Shown here: in pieces, positions 7,659 through 16,414 of the stretch
How the letters are laid out: each line of letters begins with the position of its first letter
Position numbering within the stretch: the stretch's first letter is position 1
DNA from: Flavobacterium xanthum
GTDB lineage: Bacteria; Bacteroidota; Bacteroidia; Flavobacteriales; Flavobacteriaceae
NCBI RefSeq assembly: GCF_900142695.1
Contig: NZ_FRBU01000018.1
Location: forward strand, 1 to 64,000
Direction: 5' to 3'
DNA: 64,000 nt
Program-made: the position numbers and the translations under genes
Notes under the pieces: generated by a model
Seen by the model: the letters and a program-made list of their open reading frames with translations, nothing else
What the model was told of the DNA's origin: nothing
The model's database searches: none

Positions 7659-8051
7659 ATGACTTTACAAATAGAAACCCCCGCATTACTTTTTGGCGCT
7701 ACTTCGCTAATTTTGTTAGCCTACACCAATCGGTTTTTGACCATTGCTACCATAGTACGAGGGCTAAAAAAAACCTATACTGAAAAGCAAAATGCTGTAA
7801 TCTTATTAGAAATAAAAAATCTGAACTTACGATTGACGCTAATTCGCAACATGCAATTGGCGGGTGTTTTAAGTTTATTTCTTTCCGTTTTTGCCATGCT
7901 CCTGCTGTTTTTAGAGCAACAAATAGCTGGAATTTATCTTTTTGGACTGAGTTTATTAGGACTATTAATTTCGTTGGGCTTATCATTTTGGGAAATTAGT
8001 ATTTCGGTCAATGCCTTGCGTTTGCATTTGAGTGATTTGATAAAGAAATAA
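7659..8051 (+). CDS. DUF2721 family membrane protein
   Basis: This is a 130-residue protein with three hydrophobic segments (about 8-28, 65-88 and 90-113). The pattern of an N-terminal hydrophobic helix, a charged linker (VRGLKKTYTEKQ) and RLTLIRNMQLAG before the second helix is typical of DUF2721. The role is unknown. It is a short monocistronic gene facing the receptor gene at 8164. Confidence 0.82.
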   Translation: MTLQIETPALLFGATSLILLAYTNRFLTIATIVRGLKKTYTEKQNAVILLEIKNLNLRLTLIRNMQLAGVLSLFLSVFAMLLLFLEQQIAGIYLFGLSLLGLLISLGLSFWEISISVNALRLHLSDLIKK

Positions 8052-8081
8052 TGTTTTATAATACTTAACTTTTCTTTACAT

Positions 8082-8118
8082 AAAAAATGCCCCAATGAGT
8101 GTCTAACCTTTTGGGGCA
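8082..8118 (-). terminator. terminator after the beta-barrel receptor gene
   Basis: TGCCCCAA (8088-8095) pairs with TTGGGGCA (8111-8118). On the minus strand the hairpin is followed by a run of T (the A run at 8082-8087), so it serves the gene ending at 8164. It may also stop transcription from the convergent DUF2721 gene. Confidence 0.7.
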
Positions 8119-8163
8119 TGTTCAATGATTTTTACAGCTCTTTTTATAGTTAAAGAAAAAAAC

Positions 8164-10281
8164 CTATTGATTCAAAATCCCATCGTCTTCCTTCTTTTCT
8201 TTATTCAATAAATTCGGATTCTCTTTAGCCAACTTGTTTTTCGTTGGAATCTTATAATTCAGGCTAAAGCCAAATTTCCTCGTATCTTGTTTACTACTGA
8301 TTAGCAAAGGTGTTTCAAATGAATTGAATGCATTTCTATTGGTATTCAAAACATCATCCGCATAAATAGAAAGTGTCAATTGGTCTTTCAAAAACTTTTT
8401 AGAAAATGTCAAGTCCAAAGAGTTTCTGATAGGTTCAACGGCAATGAAATAAAAGTAATTTCCTTTGGGAATAATATAATTATAATTGGCAACAAATTTT
8501 ATTTTTTCTGGTAATACTAGCTGCGACATGAAGTTTAGCATCCAAAAGCCGTTAGTATCAACATTTGGAATTTGGTGGTATTGATAGCCTGCATACACAT
8601 ATAAAAAATTCATTGTATCTGGATTCACATTCATTTTCAAAGTTTCGGCCAGCCCTTTGGTAAACAACATATACGGAATAGGCATTCCAACGCTAAAATT
8701 ATGAATCTTAACCTCGGGAATATTTTCATTAGTATTTACTACCAAATCACTATCAAGCGTGACTCTATTTATCACTTGATTCTTAGCAGAACTGATGTTA
8801 TAACTGATAAAAGCATAATCAAAAGCACTCAATTTTACCTCATAATTATCGAAAATGGTGGGTTGTAAGTTGGGATTACCAGAATAATCTACGTTTGGAT
8901 TTTGATAATTGGTGTTGTTTGGGTTCAATGCTGAGGTACTTGGAAGCGTAATTTTTTTGTTGTAATTCATGTTGAAATTAACCGAATTACTAAAATTATA
9001 CTGCGCACTAGCATTTGGAAAAAATCGAAATTGCTTGAAAGCACTTAAAACAGCCACATCTGTTTTGCCTGTAATATTGTACTCTTCGGCGCGACCGCCC
9101 ACAATAAAATTCATTTTGTCAAACTTAGTCTGCACTTCTACATACGAGGCGGCGGTCCTTCTTTTGTATTCTAAATTGGTAACGCCTCTGCTAGCTGCAT
9201 CAAAAAGCAACTCTTCGTACAAAGCCCCCAAACTCAATTTTCCTTCATCAGAGAACTTGATTGGCTGCGAGAAATCAACCTTAGCATTGTATAAATTTTG
9301 ATGCGAGGAATTGGCTAAAGTGACAAGTGAATTCCCTACTGGACTTAATTCAAAGTCATTTGTATTGTTGTTGTAATTGAATTTAAACTCTAGCTTTTTG
9401 GCGGTATTTTCGAATTTTTTCTGGTAGGTAACAACCGCATCTTGGCGCAAGCCTGAACTCATAGAGGCATCATTAGTACTAAAACCGGGTCCGTTTCCAA
9501 GTGTATAACTGTTATTATTATTGTGAGTGATATCATAATTCAAGAGCAAACGATCTTTGCCAATATCAAATGTCAAAGCTGATTTGATAAAATTATTTCG
9601 CCCTACACGATCCGCATCTGTTTTAGACAACAAAGAATTTATGCCATTTTCCTGTTTTTCTAAAGAAGCCCACACCGCACTTTCTCTATAATTTTGACCC
9701 AAATTCAACTGCCATCCAAAATATTTATTCTTAGCACTCAACAAAAGACTGTTGTTCATTCTCCATCGTACATCATCATAACTCGTAAAACTCGTGCTGT
9801 TGGTATAAGTGGCGCTCAGGTAATTTTTTGCGTTTTTATTGGTAATAATATTCAAAATCGCACCACCAGAAGTAGCAGGAAATTCGGCTCCAGGTTGAGT
9901 AATAATTTCGATTTTTTCAATAGCATTTGCAGGCATTCCCTCTAAAAATGCGTTCAACTCATTCGTCGAAATATTTAGTGGTCTACCGTCCATAAACACG
10001 TCCAATTGTTTTCCTTGATACATCATTCCTGCAATATCGGAGGCTATTAAACCCGGAAGTTTTTTTATCCCTTCCAGCACCGATCCCGTGTTTAAACTGG
10101 GTTGATCTGAGAAATTAAAAATAGTTCGATCAGCTTTTTGCTCGATCGCTTTTTTTGTTTTTATAATAGTGACCTCATTTAATTCCGTTGTTTTTTCAGG
10201 AGCTTTTTCAGGAGTAGTTTGGGCAGAAGTAGCAAACACTCCCGCAAAAGTCATCATGGCGATTAGACCTAATTTTCGCAT
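8164..10281 (-). CDS. TonB-dependent-receptor-like outer membrane beta-barrel protein
   Basis: This is a 705-residue outer-membrane protein. A signal peptide ends at ~20 (ATSAQ). A plug-like domain follows (about 45-155) with GSVLEGIKKLPGL, DVFMDGRPL and IEKIEIITQPGAEFPATSGGAILNI. The rest is a predicted beta-barrel with many aromatic strand ends, of the OMP_b-brl_3 type. The N-terminal carboxypeptidase-regulatory domain common in Bacteroidetes receptors is absent. The last residues are charged (KKEDDGILNQ) rather than the usual terminal aromatic. No SusD partner is adjacent, so the ligand cannot be inferred. Confidence 0.88.
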   Translation of the reverse strand: MRKLGLIAMMTFAGVFATSAQTTPEKAPEKTTELNEVTIIKTKKAIEQKADRTIFNFSDQPSLNTGSVLEGIKKLPGLIASDIAGMMYQGKQLDVFMDGRPLNISTNELNAFLEGMPANAIEKIEIITQPGAEFPATSGGAILNIITNKNAKNYLSATYTNSTSFTSYDDVRWRMNNSLLLSAKNKYFGWQLNLGQNYRESAVWASLEKQENGINSLLSKTDADRVGRNNFIKSALTFDIGKDRLLLNYDITHNNNNSYTLGNGPGFSTNDASMSSGLRQDAVVTYQKKFENTAKKLEFKFNYNNNTNDFELSPVGNSLVTLANSSHQNLYNAKVDFSQPIKFSDEGKLSLGALYEELLFDAASRGVTNLEYKRRTAASYVEVQTKFDKMNFIVGGRAEEYNITGKTDVAVLSAFKQFRFFPNASAQYNFSNSVNFNMNYNKKITLPSTSALNPNNTNYQNPNVDYSGNPNLQPTIFDNYEVKLSAFDYAFISYNISSAKNQVINRVTLDSDLVVNTNENIPEVKIHNFSVGMPIPYMLFTKGLAETLKMNVNPDTMNFLYVYAGYQYHQIPNVDTNGFWMLNFMSQLVLPEKIKFVANYNYIIPKGNYFYFIAVEPIRNSLDLTFSKKFLKDQLTLSIYADDVLNTNRNAFNSFETPLLISSKQDTRKFGFSLNYKIPTKNKLAKENPNLLNKEKKEDDGILNQ

Positions 10282-10385
10282 ATTATTTTATTTGATTTTT
10301 GCTATAAGACTTTGTAAGATATTATTTGTTACAGTTTTTCGAATAATTTTAGTCCCTAAAAAAATCTGTCGTAAATAAATTCATC

Positions 10386-10393
10386 TATCTTTG
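10386..10393 (+). promoter_or_regulatory. TAnnTTTG promoter element for the EamA gene
   Basis: TATCTTTG matches the -7 consensus and lies 24 bases before the chosen ATG at 10417. This favours the ATG over an upstream TTG at 10408. Confidence 0.45.
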
Positions 10394-10416
10394 CCCGCTT
10401 TTTAAAATTGAAAAAA

Positions 10417-11313
10417 ATGATAAAAAATAGTGTATTAAAAGGAGTTTTACTAGTTGGTCTAGGTGCTACGAGCTACGGAATGCTGGCCACTTTTGTAAAA
10501 ATAGCCTACGGTGAAGGTTTTACCACGCCCGAAGTTACCATCGCTCAATTTGTTTATGGAATTACGGGAATGCTGTTGATTAATCTTTTTCAAAAAGTTA
10601 AAAAAGGAAGTGATGTAGTTAAGGCATCCAAGAAAAATATTTCTCAATTAATGCTGGCAGGAACTTCCTTAGGGCTGACTAGTATTTTTTATTATTTGGC
10701 TGTAAAATACATTCCTGTTTCGATTGCCATTGTTTTATTGATGCAAACCGTTTGGATGGGTGTTTTATTCGAAATGATTCTAGAAAAGAAAAGACCGTCA
10801 AACCAAAAAATAATAGCTGTCATTATCGTACTTTTTGGCACAGCGCTTGCCACAAATCTCATACAAAGCAAAGTAGATTTAGACTGGCGTGGCATCGTTT
10901 TAGGATTTTTAGCAGCGACCTCCTTTACGACAACAATGTTTACGGCTAATCGGGTTGCTACTCATGTTTCCTCAGCACAACGCAGCCTTTATATGCTGCT
11001 TGGAGGCGCAGTAATTGTAGCTGGATTTGCCATAGCCACACAAACAGGGGCATTCAATTTTGAGATTTTCCTAAAATGGGGACTTATACTAGCGCTGTTT
11101 GGAACTATAATTCCGCCTTTGTTGTTAAATGCCGGTTTCCCGCTAACAGGAATTGGTTTAGGAAGCATCGTTTCGGCCCTAGAACTGCCTGTATCAGTAC
11201 TAATGGCGTATTTTCTATTGAGCGAAAAAGTAACTCTGATCCAATGGATTGGCATCATTTTGATTATTTTAGCGATTGTGATTATGAATGTTAATTTTAA
11301 AAAATTCAAGTAA
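10417..11313 (+). CDS. EamA/DMT family transporter
   Basis: This is a drug/metabolite-type transporter of 298 residues with about ten hydrophobic helices in two EamA repeats (about 5-140 and 150-295). Family features include the small-residue-rich first helix (LLVGLGATSYGMLATFVK) and ALELPVSVLMAYFLLSEKVTLIQWIGIILI near the end. The substrate is unknown; such proteins usually export small metabolites. The frame also opens at a TTG three codons upstream (10408), but ATG at 10417 fits better. The short DoxX-like gene follows. Confidence 0.9.
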   Translation: MIKNSVLKGVLLVGLGATSYGMLATFVKIAYGEGFTTPEVTIAQFVYGITGMLLINLFQKVKKGSDVVKASKKNISQLMLAGTSLGLTSIFYYLAVKYIPVSIAIVLLMQTVWMGVLFEMILEKKRPSNQKIIAVIIVLFGTALATNLIQSKVDLDWRGIVLGFLAATSFTTTMFTANRVATHVSSAQRSLYMLLGGAVIVAGFAIATQTGAFNFEIFLKWGLILALFGTIIPPLLLNAGFPLTGIGLGSIVSALELPVSVLMAYFLLSEKVTLIQWIGIILIILAIVIMNVNFKKFK

Positions 11314-11381
11314 CTTCAATTTGACTGTATTTGCTTTTATTTCATTTAAATTTTTATAAATTCGTACTAAATAACTTTATT

Positions 11382-11735
11382 ATGAATTTACCTTGGCATT
11401 TGTACGTGATGGCTTTTATTTACTTTATTGCTGGATTAAACCATTTCAGAAACCCGAGACTGTACCTGAAAATCATTCCTCCGTATTTTCCGAATCCAAA
11501 ATTATTAAACCAAATTAGCGGTTTAGCCGAAATAATTCTAGCAATTGCATTGTGTATCCCAGCGGTTTCAAATTATGGCGCTTGGGGAATAATTGCCTTA
11601 TTGGTTGCTATTTTCCCAACGCATCTCTACATGTATTTTGATGAAAAAGCGAGAATGGGCTTGCCTAAATGGGTTTTGCTTTTGCGAATGCCTTTACAAT
11701 TACTATTAATTTTTTGGGCCTACCAATATACCTAA
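11382..11735 (+). CDS. DoxX-like small membrane protein
   Basis: This is a 117-residue protein with four hydrophobic segments. GLNHFRNPRLYLKIIPPYFPNP followed by GLAEIILAIAL is characteristic of the DoxX/MauE-like family of unknown function (often called DoxX family membrane protein). ATG at 11382 gives a normal family N-terminus (MNLPWHLYVMAF); the longer reading from 11331 would add an unlikely leader. The stop is four bases before the AlkB-like gene, so the two are probably co-transcribed. Confidence 0.85.
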   Translation: MNLPWHLYVMAFIYFIAGLNHFRNPRLYLKIIPPYFPNPKLLNQISGLAEIILAIALCIPAVSNYGAWGIIALLVAIFPTHLYMYFDEKARMGLPKWVLLLRMPLQLLLIFWAYQYT

Positions 11736-11739
11736 TCCC

Positions 11740-12348
11740 GTGAAATCACTATTTGAATCTTCATCAGAACCAGTATATCTTGACTTGCCAGATGCTGAGA
11801 TTATTTATTATCCTCACTTTTTTGACAAAGAACAAGCTGATCTTATTTTTGCCAAATTAGAGACAGAAATACCGTGGCAGCAAGACGATATTAGGGTCTA
11901 TGGTAAAATTCATCCGCAACCTCGTTTGACCGCTTTATTTGGCAATGAAGGAAAGCCGTATTCTTATTCTAATATAACCATGCAACCGCACCCATGGAAT
12001 TTACTATTGCAAGAGATAAAGGCAAAAATCGAAACCGTCGCGGCTACTACTTTTACAACGGTATTACTCAATCAATATCGCGATGGAGAAGACAGCAACG
12101 GCTGGCACGCCGATAACGAAAAAGAATTAGGCGTAAATCCGGTAATTGCATCGGTGAGCTTTGGTGCAGAACGAGCGTTTCAACTGAAGCATAATTTTGA
12201 CAAAGAGCTAAAAAAAACTATTATTCTCGAACACGGAAGCTTATTATTGATGAAAGGTACCACCCAGCATTTCTGGAAGCATCAAATTCCGAAAACAGCA
12301 AAGACTATTGGCTCCAGAATAAATGGTACTTTTCGGGTAATCAAGTAG
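11740..12348 (+). CDS. alkB: AlkB-like 2-oxoglutarate/Fe(II) dioxygenase
   Basis: This 202-residue protein is of the AlkB/ALKBH2-3 type, which oxidatively removes alkyl groups from DNA or RNA bases. The iron ligands are visible as H123xD125 (GWHADNE) and H181 (in FWKHQIP). R193 and R199 in the SRINGTFR motif should bind 2-oxoglutarate. The start is GTG at 11740, four bases after the previous stop; no in-frame ATG exists before residue 81. It follows the DoxX-like gene in a likely two-gene unit. The substrate preference cannot be read from sequence. Confidence 0.92.
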   Translation: MKSLFESSSEPVYLDLPDAEIIYYPHFFDKEQADLIFAKLETEIPWQQDDIRVYGKIHPQPRLTALFGNEGKPYSYSNITMQPHPWNLLLQEIKAKIETVAATTFTTVLLNQYRDGEDSNGWHADNEKELGVNPVIASVSFGAERAFQLKHNFDKELKKTIILEHGSLLLMKGTTQHFWKHQIPKTAKTIGSRINGTFRVIK

Positions 12349-12393
12349 ATATTGTCTTCAAAATGTAGTAGATTTGAAATAAATATTCTAATC

Positions 12394-13221
12394 ATGAATG
12401 ATATAATTGCCTATTTTTCTACTATTCCTTCATCACATAGAAGTTTAATTCTTGTGGGTGGCATCACTTTTTTCTGGCTGATAGAAAATGCATATCCCCT
12501 TTTTAACTTCAACTACAAAAAATGGCATCATGCGGGTATCAATATTTTTATGACATTTACCACTATTGTAGTCAATTTTTGCTTGGCTTTCATCTTGTTG
12601 AAAACAGCTGATTGGACTATTGCAAACCATTTTGGCATTTTGCAATGGCTACCTAAAATGTCGGTATGGCTTTATGCGCTTGCGGGTCTGCTGCTGCTGG
12701 ATCTAATTGGAGCCTACTTGGTGCATTTAGTAGAACATAAAACTAAAATCCTATGGCGATTCCATTTAATTCATCATACGGATACATGGATAGACACCAC
12801 CACAGCAAACAGGCATCATCCTGGTGAAAGTATGATACGGTTTACCTTTACTGCGCTAGGTGTTTTAATCATTGGAACCCCCATGTGGCTGGTTTTCCTG
12901 TACCAAACCCTATCTGTTGTAGCAACGCAGTTCAACCATGCTAACATCTCGCTACCAAAAAAAGTAGATACAATCTTGAGTTATTTTATTGTTTCTCCAG
13001 ACATGCACAAAGTACACCACCATCATGTTCTTCCTTACACGGATAGTAATTATGGAAATATCTTCTCCATTTGGGATAGACTTTTTGGTACTTTTATGAT
13101 GCTCCCTAAAGAGGAAATCGTTTACGGCATCGATACGCATCCCCATCCTGAAGAGCACAATGAACTAAAAAATTTATTAAAAATACCCTTTCAAAAACAA
13201 CCTTTAAAAAAAAATCAGTAA
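12394..13221 (+). CDS. sterol desaturase / fatty acid hydroxylase family protein
   Basis: This is a 275-residue integral membrane di-iron enzyme of the fatty acid hydroxylase superfamily. Several hydrophobic helices (about 15-30, 45-70 and 88-112) precede the histidine boxes HLVEH, HLIHH and HKVHHHH, which carry the metal ligands. NRHHPGE is a further conserved cluster. The usual reaction is hydroxylation or desaturation of a lipid chain; the substrate here is unknown. ATG at 12394 is preferred over a TTG at 12352 because it gives a normal hydrophobic N-terminus. Confidence 0.9.
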   Translation: MNDIIAYFSTIPSSHRSLILVGGITFFWLIENAYPLFNFNYKKWHHAGINIFMTFTTIVVNFCLAFILLKTADWTIANHFGILQWLPKMSVWLYALAGLLLLDLIGAYLVHLVEHKTKILWRFHLIHHTDTWIDTTTANRHHPGESMIRFTFTALGVLIIGTPMWLVFLYQTLSVVATQFNHANISLPKKVDTILSYFIVSPDMHKVHHHHVLPYTDSNYGNIFSIWDRLFGTFMMLPKEEIVYGIDTHPHPEEHNELKNLLKIPFQKQPLKKNQ

Positions 13222-13338
13222 AAAATATAAAAAAAGCAATCTTTTGATAAAAGCTAAATATTTTTTTCTTAATATTGGTATTAAATTAGAATTGTAATTT
13301 ATTAATCATTAACACTTATTTGAATTAATTTTCACGTG

Positions 13339-13617
13339 ATGAAAAAGAGTAACCGAAAAGAATTGAACTGGGAGCAAACAGAAAAACTTGTTACAATGGC
13401 TTTAGAAGAAAAAAACCCTTTTGAAATCATCAAAAAAGAATTTGGTCTGGCCGAGAAAGAAATTCTTGAGATCATGAAAAAGAAGATGCCGGCTGAAAAA
13501 TTCGAAATGTGGAAAAAGAAAGCGACTGCAAACAAACCAAAACCAAAACCCGTTAAAATTGACGATTTTGATGAAGATCTGGATGGTAAATATTATATAA
13601 AAAACAAACTTGATTAA
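13339..13617 (+). CDS. DUF2805 (TIGR03643) family protein
   Basis: This is a small basic protein of 92 residues. The N-terminal half (about 8-55) reads LNWEQTEKLVTMALEEKNPFE...FGLAEKEILEIMKKKMP, which matches the TIGR03643/DUF2805 family and looks like a helix-turn-helix-type fold. The tail is Lys/Pro-rich then acidic. The function is unknown. ATG at 13339 directly follows an in-frame GTG; ATG is chosen. A clear terminator lies a few bases after the stop. Confidence 0.82.
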   Translation: MKKSNRKELNWEQTEKLVTMALEEKNPFEIIKKEFGLAEKEILEIMKKKMPAEKFEMWKKKATANKPKPKPVKIDDFDEDLDGKYYIKNKLD

Positions 13618-13624
13618 AGACAAA

Positions 13625-13649
13625 ACTCCTGAAATTCAGGAGTTTTTTT
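13625..13649 (+). terminator. rho-independent terminator
   Basis: ACTCCTGA and TCAGGAGT form an eight-pair stem with a tiny loop and a run of eight T. It sits directly after the DUF2805 gene. Confidence 0.85.
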
Positions 13650-13676
13650 GTTTATTTTCTTTAAAATCTAATTAAT

Positions 13677-14018
13677 GTGGTATCAGTACTAGTAAAAAAC
13701 GATAATTTTATTTTCGAAATTATAGGACTTCATAAAATTTGGGCAATGGAAAGCAAAATTATTGTACCAAAAACAAGCATCATCAGAGCCCACCAAGAAT
13801 CAGAAGATTTTACCTTTTGGAAAGGCTTTAGAATGCCAGGAACTGAAATCCCAGGATTAATTGCTGCCGGAACATTTTATAAAAAAGGCAGAAATTTTTG
13901 GGACGTCATGAACAAAAAAAATGCGGTGGTGGTCGAATTAAAAGACCATTATTTTAAAAAATTAATAATAGAAGTTCAAAACCCAGAGGAAATACTGCAT
14001 CTATTAAACACGAAATAA
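13677..14018 (+). CDS. PH-domain-like small protein
   Basis: This is a 113-residue protein with no signal peptide. The pattern KIWAMESKIIVPKTSI...GLIAAGTFYKKGRNFWDVMNKKNAVVVELKDHYFKKLIIEV resembles the bacterial PH-like fold that ends with a Leu-rich helix (PEEILHLLNTK). The start is GTG at 13677; an alternative is the ATG of residue 24 at 13746. The function is unknown. Confidence 0.65.
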   Translation: MVSVLVKNDNFIFEIIGLHKIWAMESKIIVPKTSIIRAHQESEDFTFWKGFRMPGTEIPGLIAAGTFYKKGRNFWDVMNKKNAVVVELKDHYFKKLIIEVQNPEEILHLLNTK

Positions 14019-14040
14019 TCCACTTCATCACTGCAATTCG

Positions 14041-14241
14041 AAGACCAAAAACACTAAAGATCTAATTCGGTCTGCTCCAAATTTAACGCCTAAAAATTAT
14101 AGTACAATTCTAGAAATCTCCAAACCTTACTTCGTAGTAAAGGTGCTTGCAACGGTACAAAATAATTTTAAAACTAAAGCTGAATACTACAAAGCGCTTC
14201 TTTCGCATTTAATTACAACAAAACAATATAAACGTAGCTAA
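14041..14241 (+). pseudogene. possible gene remnant, no start codon
   Basis: The frame stays open for ~66 codons and reads like real protein: TPKNYSTILEISKPYFVVKV and AEYYKALLSHLITTKQYKRS, but there is no ATG, GTG or TTG at its head. It may be the 3' end of a decayed gene, or chance. I do not recognise the family. Confidence 0.3.
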
Positions 14242-14292
14242 AGAAAACTGGCCAAAGTAATACAACTTGTTCCAACAAAAATAGCAACGTAT

Positions 14293-15159
14293 TTATTTTT
14301 GAGAACGCTGAAAATCCTGTCTAATTTTTTGTTCTTTCAGAATAGTATTTAAAAAAGGCTTTGCTACCGTTTCAACTTCACTTTCAGAAATATCCAATAC
14401 TTTAGGATCCGTAACTAATTGCAACCATGGTTTAGAAGCGGCAAAATCATAGGCGCCAAAAACGATTACCGGAGTTCCTTTTACCTTTACAGTTTCTGGA
14501 TCGGCTAATTCCCATTGCTCTGCCCAATCATACAATTTGCGCGCATCCTTTTCTTGCAGTCTTAGACAAGAATGAGAAGCGGGATATCCTGGTAAAGCAT
14601 ATTGATGCCATCCCACACCCAATTTATTTTCTATGTTGAAATTCCAATGTAGTTCCCACTCATCATCAAAAGTACTGGTGGTTTGCTCTGCTTTCCAGTT
14701 TGTAAAAAAAAGACCCTTAGGAGTTTTATCTTTTTCACGTCCCATATTAGTAGGACCAGTGTAAACTAACTGCCCTTTTTCATAGGCCGCAAAAGTTTGT
14801 GTAGGATACGAAAAAAAAACAATCTTATTAACTTCTTTCAAGGAAGAAACCTCTAATGGAAATGGGAAGTAAAATTCTATATCTCCGCTACTATCATCTG
14901 GAATAACAACAGAATCCATTTCTTTAAAATTAGCTTCATCTGTTCTATTAAGGGCGTATGCAATATTTAATTGCGCAGCATCATTACTGTTTTTTGACAA
15001 AAATTCTTTAGCACTTTCGATATGATAGGCCATTTTTTTTGGCTCGTGTCTCTCTTTGACAGTAACAGTTTCAGTTGTTGTATCCTGTTTATCTTGTTGT
15101 TTACAAGAAAAAAACAAGATTGCAATACTAATATTTAAAATAAGGGCTATTTTTTTCAT
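14293..15159 (-). CDS. L,D-transpeptidase (YkuD domain) lipoprotein
   Basis: This is a 288-residue lipoprotein with lipobox FFSC (Cys19). The YkuD L,D-transpeptidase core spans ~110-235. The catalytic region reads GWHQYALPG (H185) and ASHSCLRL, with Cys198 in the position of the SHGC(I/V)R nucleophile and R200 conserved. The glycine of SHGC is replaced by serine. These enzymes cross-link peptidoglycan or attach proteins to it in the periplasm. It is a single gene, divergent from the SDR gene at 15481. Confidence 0.9.
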   Translation of the reverse strand: MKKIALILNISIAILFFSCKQQDKQDTTTETVTVKERHEPKKMAYHIESAKEFLSKNSNDAAQLNIAYALNRTDEANFKEMDSVVIPDDSSGDIEFYFPFPLEVSSLKEVNKIVFFSYPTQTFAAYEKGQLVYTGPTNMGREKDKTPKGLFFTNWKAEQTTSTFDDEWELHWNFNIENKLGVGWHQYALPGYPASHSCLRLQEKDARKLYDWAEQWELADPETVKVKGTPVIVFGAYDFAASKPWLQLVTDPKVLDISESEVETVAKPFLNTILKEQKIRQDFQRSQK

Positions 15160-15480
15160 AAGAGGATTTTATTATTTTTTGGAATAATTATTTGCAAAAA
15201 TGATCTTTTTTACAAAGTTGATTGTTACATAATTATGATATTTTCTTGTCTTATTTAAATATTGGCAAAACTTAAAGCCGACACCGCTTTACACCAAATG
15301 GCTCCATTTAATGGTTGAAGAAGTTATTTGCTACCAAGTAAGCACAACATATAACAAGATCTTAAGCTTCTTTTTTAGAACTACAAAAACGTTAATACTA
15401 TGCCATTTTACCTTTTAGTACCGCTTAAAAAAAGCTAAACACTTAACTTTGCTAATCACGTCACACAAAAAGAAAATAAG
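15160..15480. other. divergent intergenic region
   Basis: These ~320 bases separate the divergent L,D-transpeptidase and SDR genes. Apart from the TAnnTTTG element near 15444 I see no ORF, RNA or repeat. Confidence 0.5.
15444..15451 (+). promoter_or_regulatory. TAnnTTTG promoter element for the SDR gene
   Basis: TAACTTTG is an exact -7 match, 30 bases before the ATG at 15481. A good -33 TTTG is not obvious. Confidence 0.42.
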
Positions 15481-16197
15481 ATGAACGACTTAAAAAATAA
15501 AAATGCACTGATAACCGGTGCCGGAAAAGGAATTGGTAAAGCAGTTGCTATCGCTTTAGCTAAAGAAGGGGTTAATGTAATCCTAGTTGCCCGAACACAA
15601 TCGGATTTAGATCAAGTAGCGCTAGAAGTGAATGCTTTAGGAGTTAAATCATTAACCCTTATTGCTGATGTTGCCAACATTGATTCAGTAAACGCCGCAG
15701 TAGATAAAGCCTTATCTGAATTTAAAACAATTGACATTCTAATCAATAATGCGGGAATTGCTGCTTTTGGTAAATTCCTCGAACTAGAACCTGAAGCTTG
15801 GGAACGTATTATCCAAGTCAACTTGATGGGAACGTATTATGCGACACGTGCCGTTTTACCAAATATGATTGAAAGACAAACTGGAGATATCATCAATATT
15901 TCCTCGACGGCAGGATTAAGTGGAAATGCGTTAACCAGTGCGTATAGCGCTTCAAAATTTGCGGTTTTAGGATTGACAGAATCATTGATGCAAGAAGTTC
16001 GTAAATACAATATCCGAGTTACAGCTTTAACACCAAGCACTGTTGCCACTGATATGGCCAAAGAATTGAAACTAACCGATGGAAATCCTGATAAAGTCAT
16101 GCAAGCCGAAGATATGGCCGAATTAATCATCGCTCAGCTTAAATTAAACCGTCGCGTTTTTATCAAAAACAGCAGTATTTGGTCTACCAATCCATAA
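15481..16197 (+). CDS. SDR family reductase, FabG-like (3-ketoacyl-ACP reductase type)
   Basis: This is a 238-residue classical short-chain dehydrogenase. It has the NAD(P)-binding TGAGKGIG at 12-19, NNAG at 89-92, active-site Ser in SSTAG (141-145) and Y155-x3-K159 (YSASK). The R38 after the second strand (ARTQ) favours NADPH. It resembles 3-ketoacyl reductases that stand outside a fatty-acid operon. The true substrate is unknown. The end [11 protein letters not shown] is typical of the Flavobacterium group. Confidence 0.9.
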   Translation: MNDLKNKNALITGAGKGIGKAVAIALAKEGVNVILVARTQSDLDQVALEVNALGVKSLTLIADVANIDSVNAAVDKALSEFKTIDILINNAGIAAFGKFLELEPEAWERIIQVNLMGTYYATRAVLPNMIERQTGDIINISSTAGLSGNALTSAYSASKFAVLGLTESLMQEVRKYNIRVTALTPSTVATDMAKELKLTDGNPDKVMQAEDMAELIIAQLKLNRRVFIKNSSIWSTNP

Positions 16198-16243
16198 TTC
16201 GTTTTTATTTTTACATACAGGAGCGGATGCATAAAACACAAAA

Positions 16244-16300
16244 CCATTAAGAAATTAAGTTTCATTAAGTTTTTCGCTTAATTTCTTAATGTCTTAATGG
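16244..16300. repeat. TTAAGAAATTAAG-type palindrome, copy 1
   Basis: CCATTAAGAAATTAAG at the left pairs with CTTAATTTCTTAATG and CTTAATGG on the right (imperfect). The same word family recurs at 39165-39224. Confidence 0.65.
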
Positions 16301-16376
16301 TTTAAAAATTTAAATGACTTGTTTTAGTACACCTTACTATTTTTAAAAGCTCCTGCACTTCATGTTAGTCCCAAAA

Positions 16377-16400
16377 ACTTAAATGACTTATATGTTTAAA
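16377..16400. repeat. dispersed ACTTATATGTTT-type repeat, copy 1
   Basis: This segment contains ATGACTTATATGTTTAAA. Related copies, in both orientations, lie at 51379-51404, 51513-51537 and 57551-57571. Confidence 0.55.
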
Positions 16401-16414
16401 AAATGATTTAAGCT

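Noticed and set aside
12352..12393. TTG start for the fatty acid hydroxylase
   Set aside because: The extra 14 residues are polar and unlike the family; ATG at 12394 begins just before the first helix.
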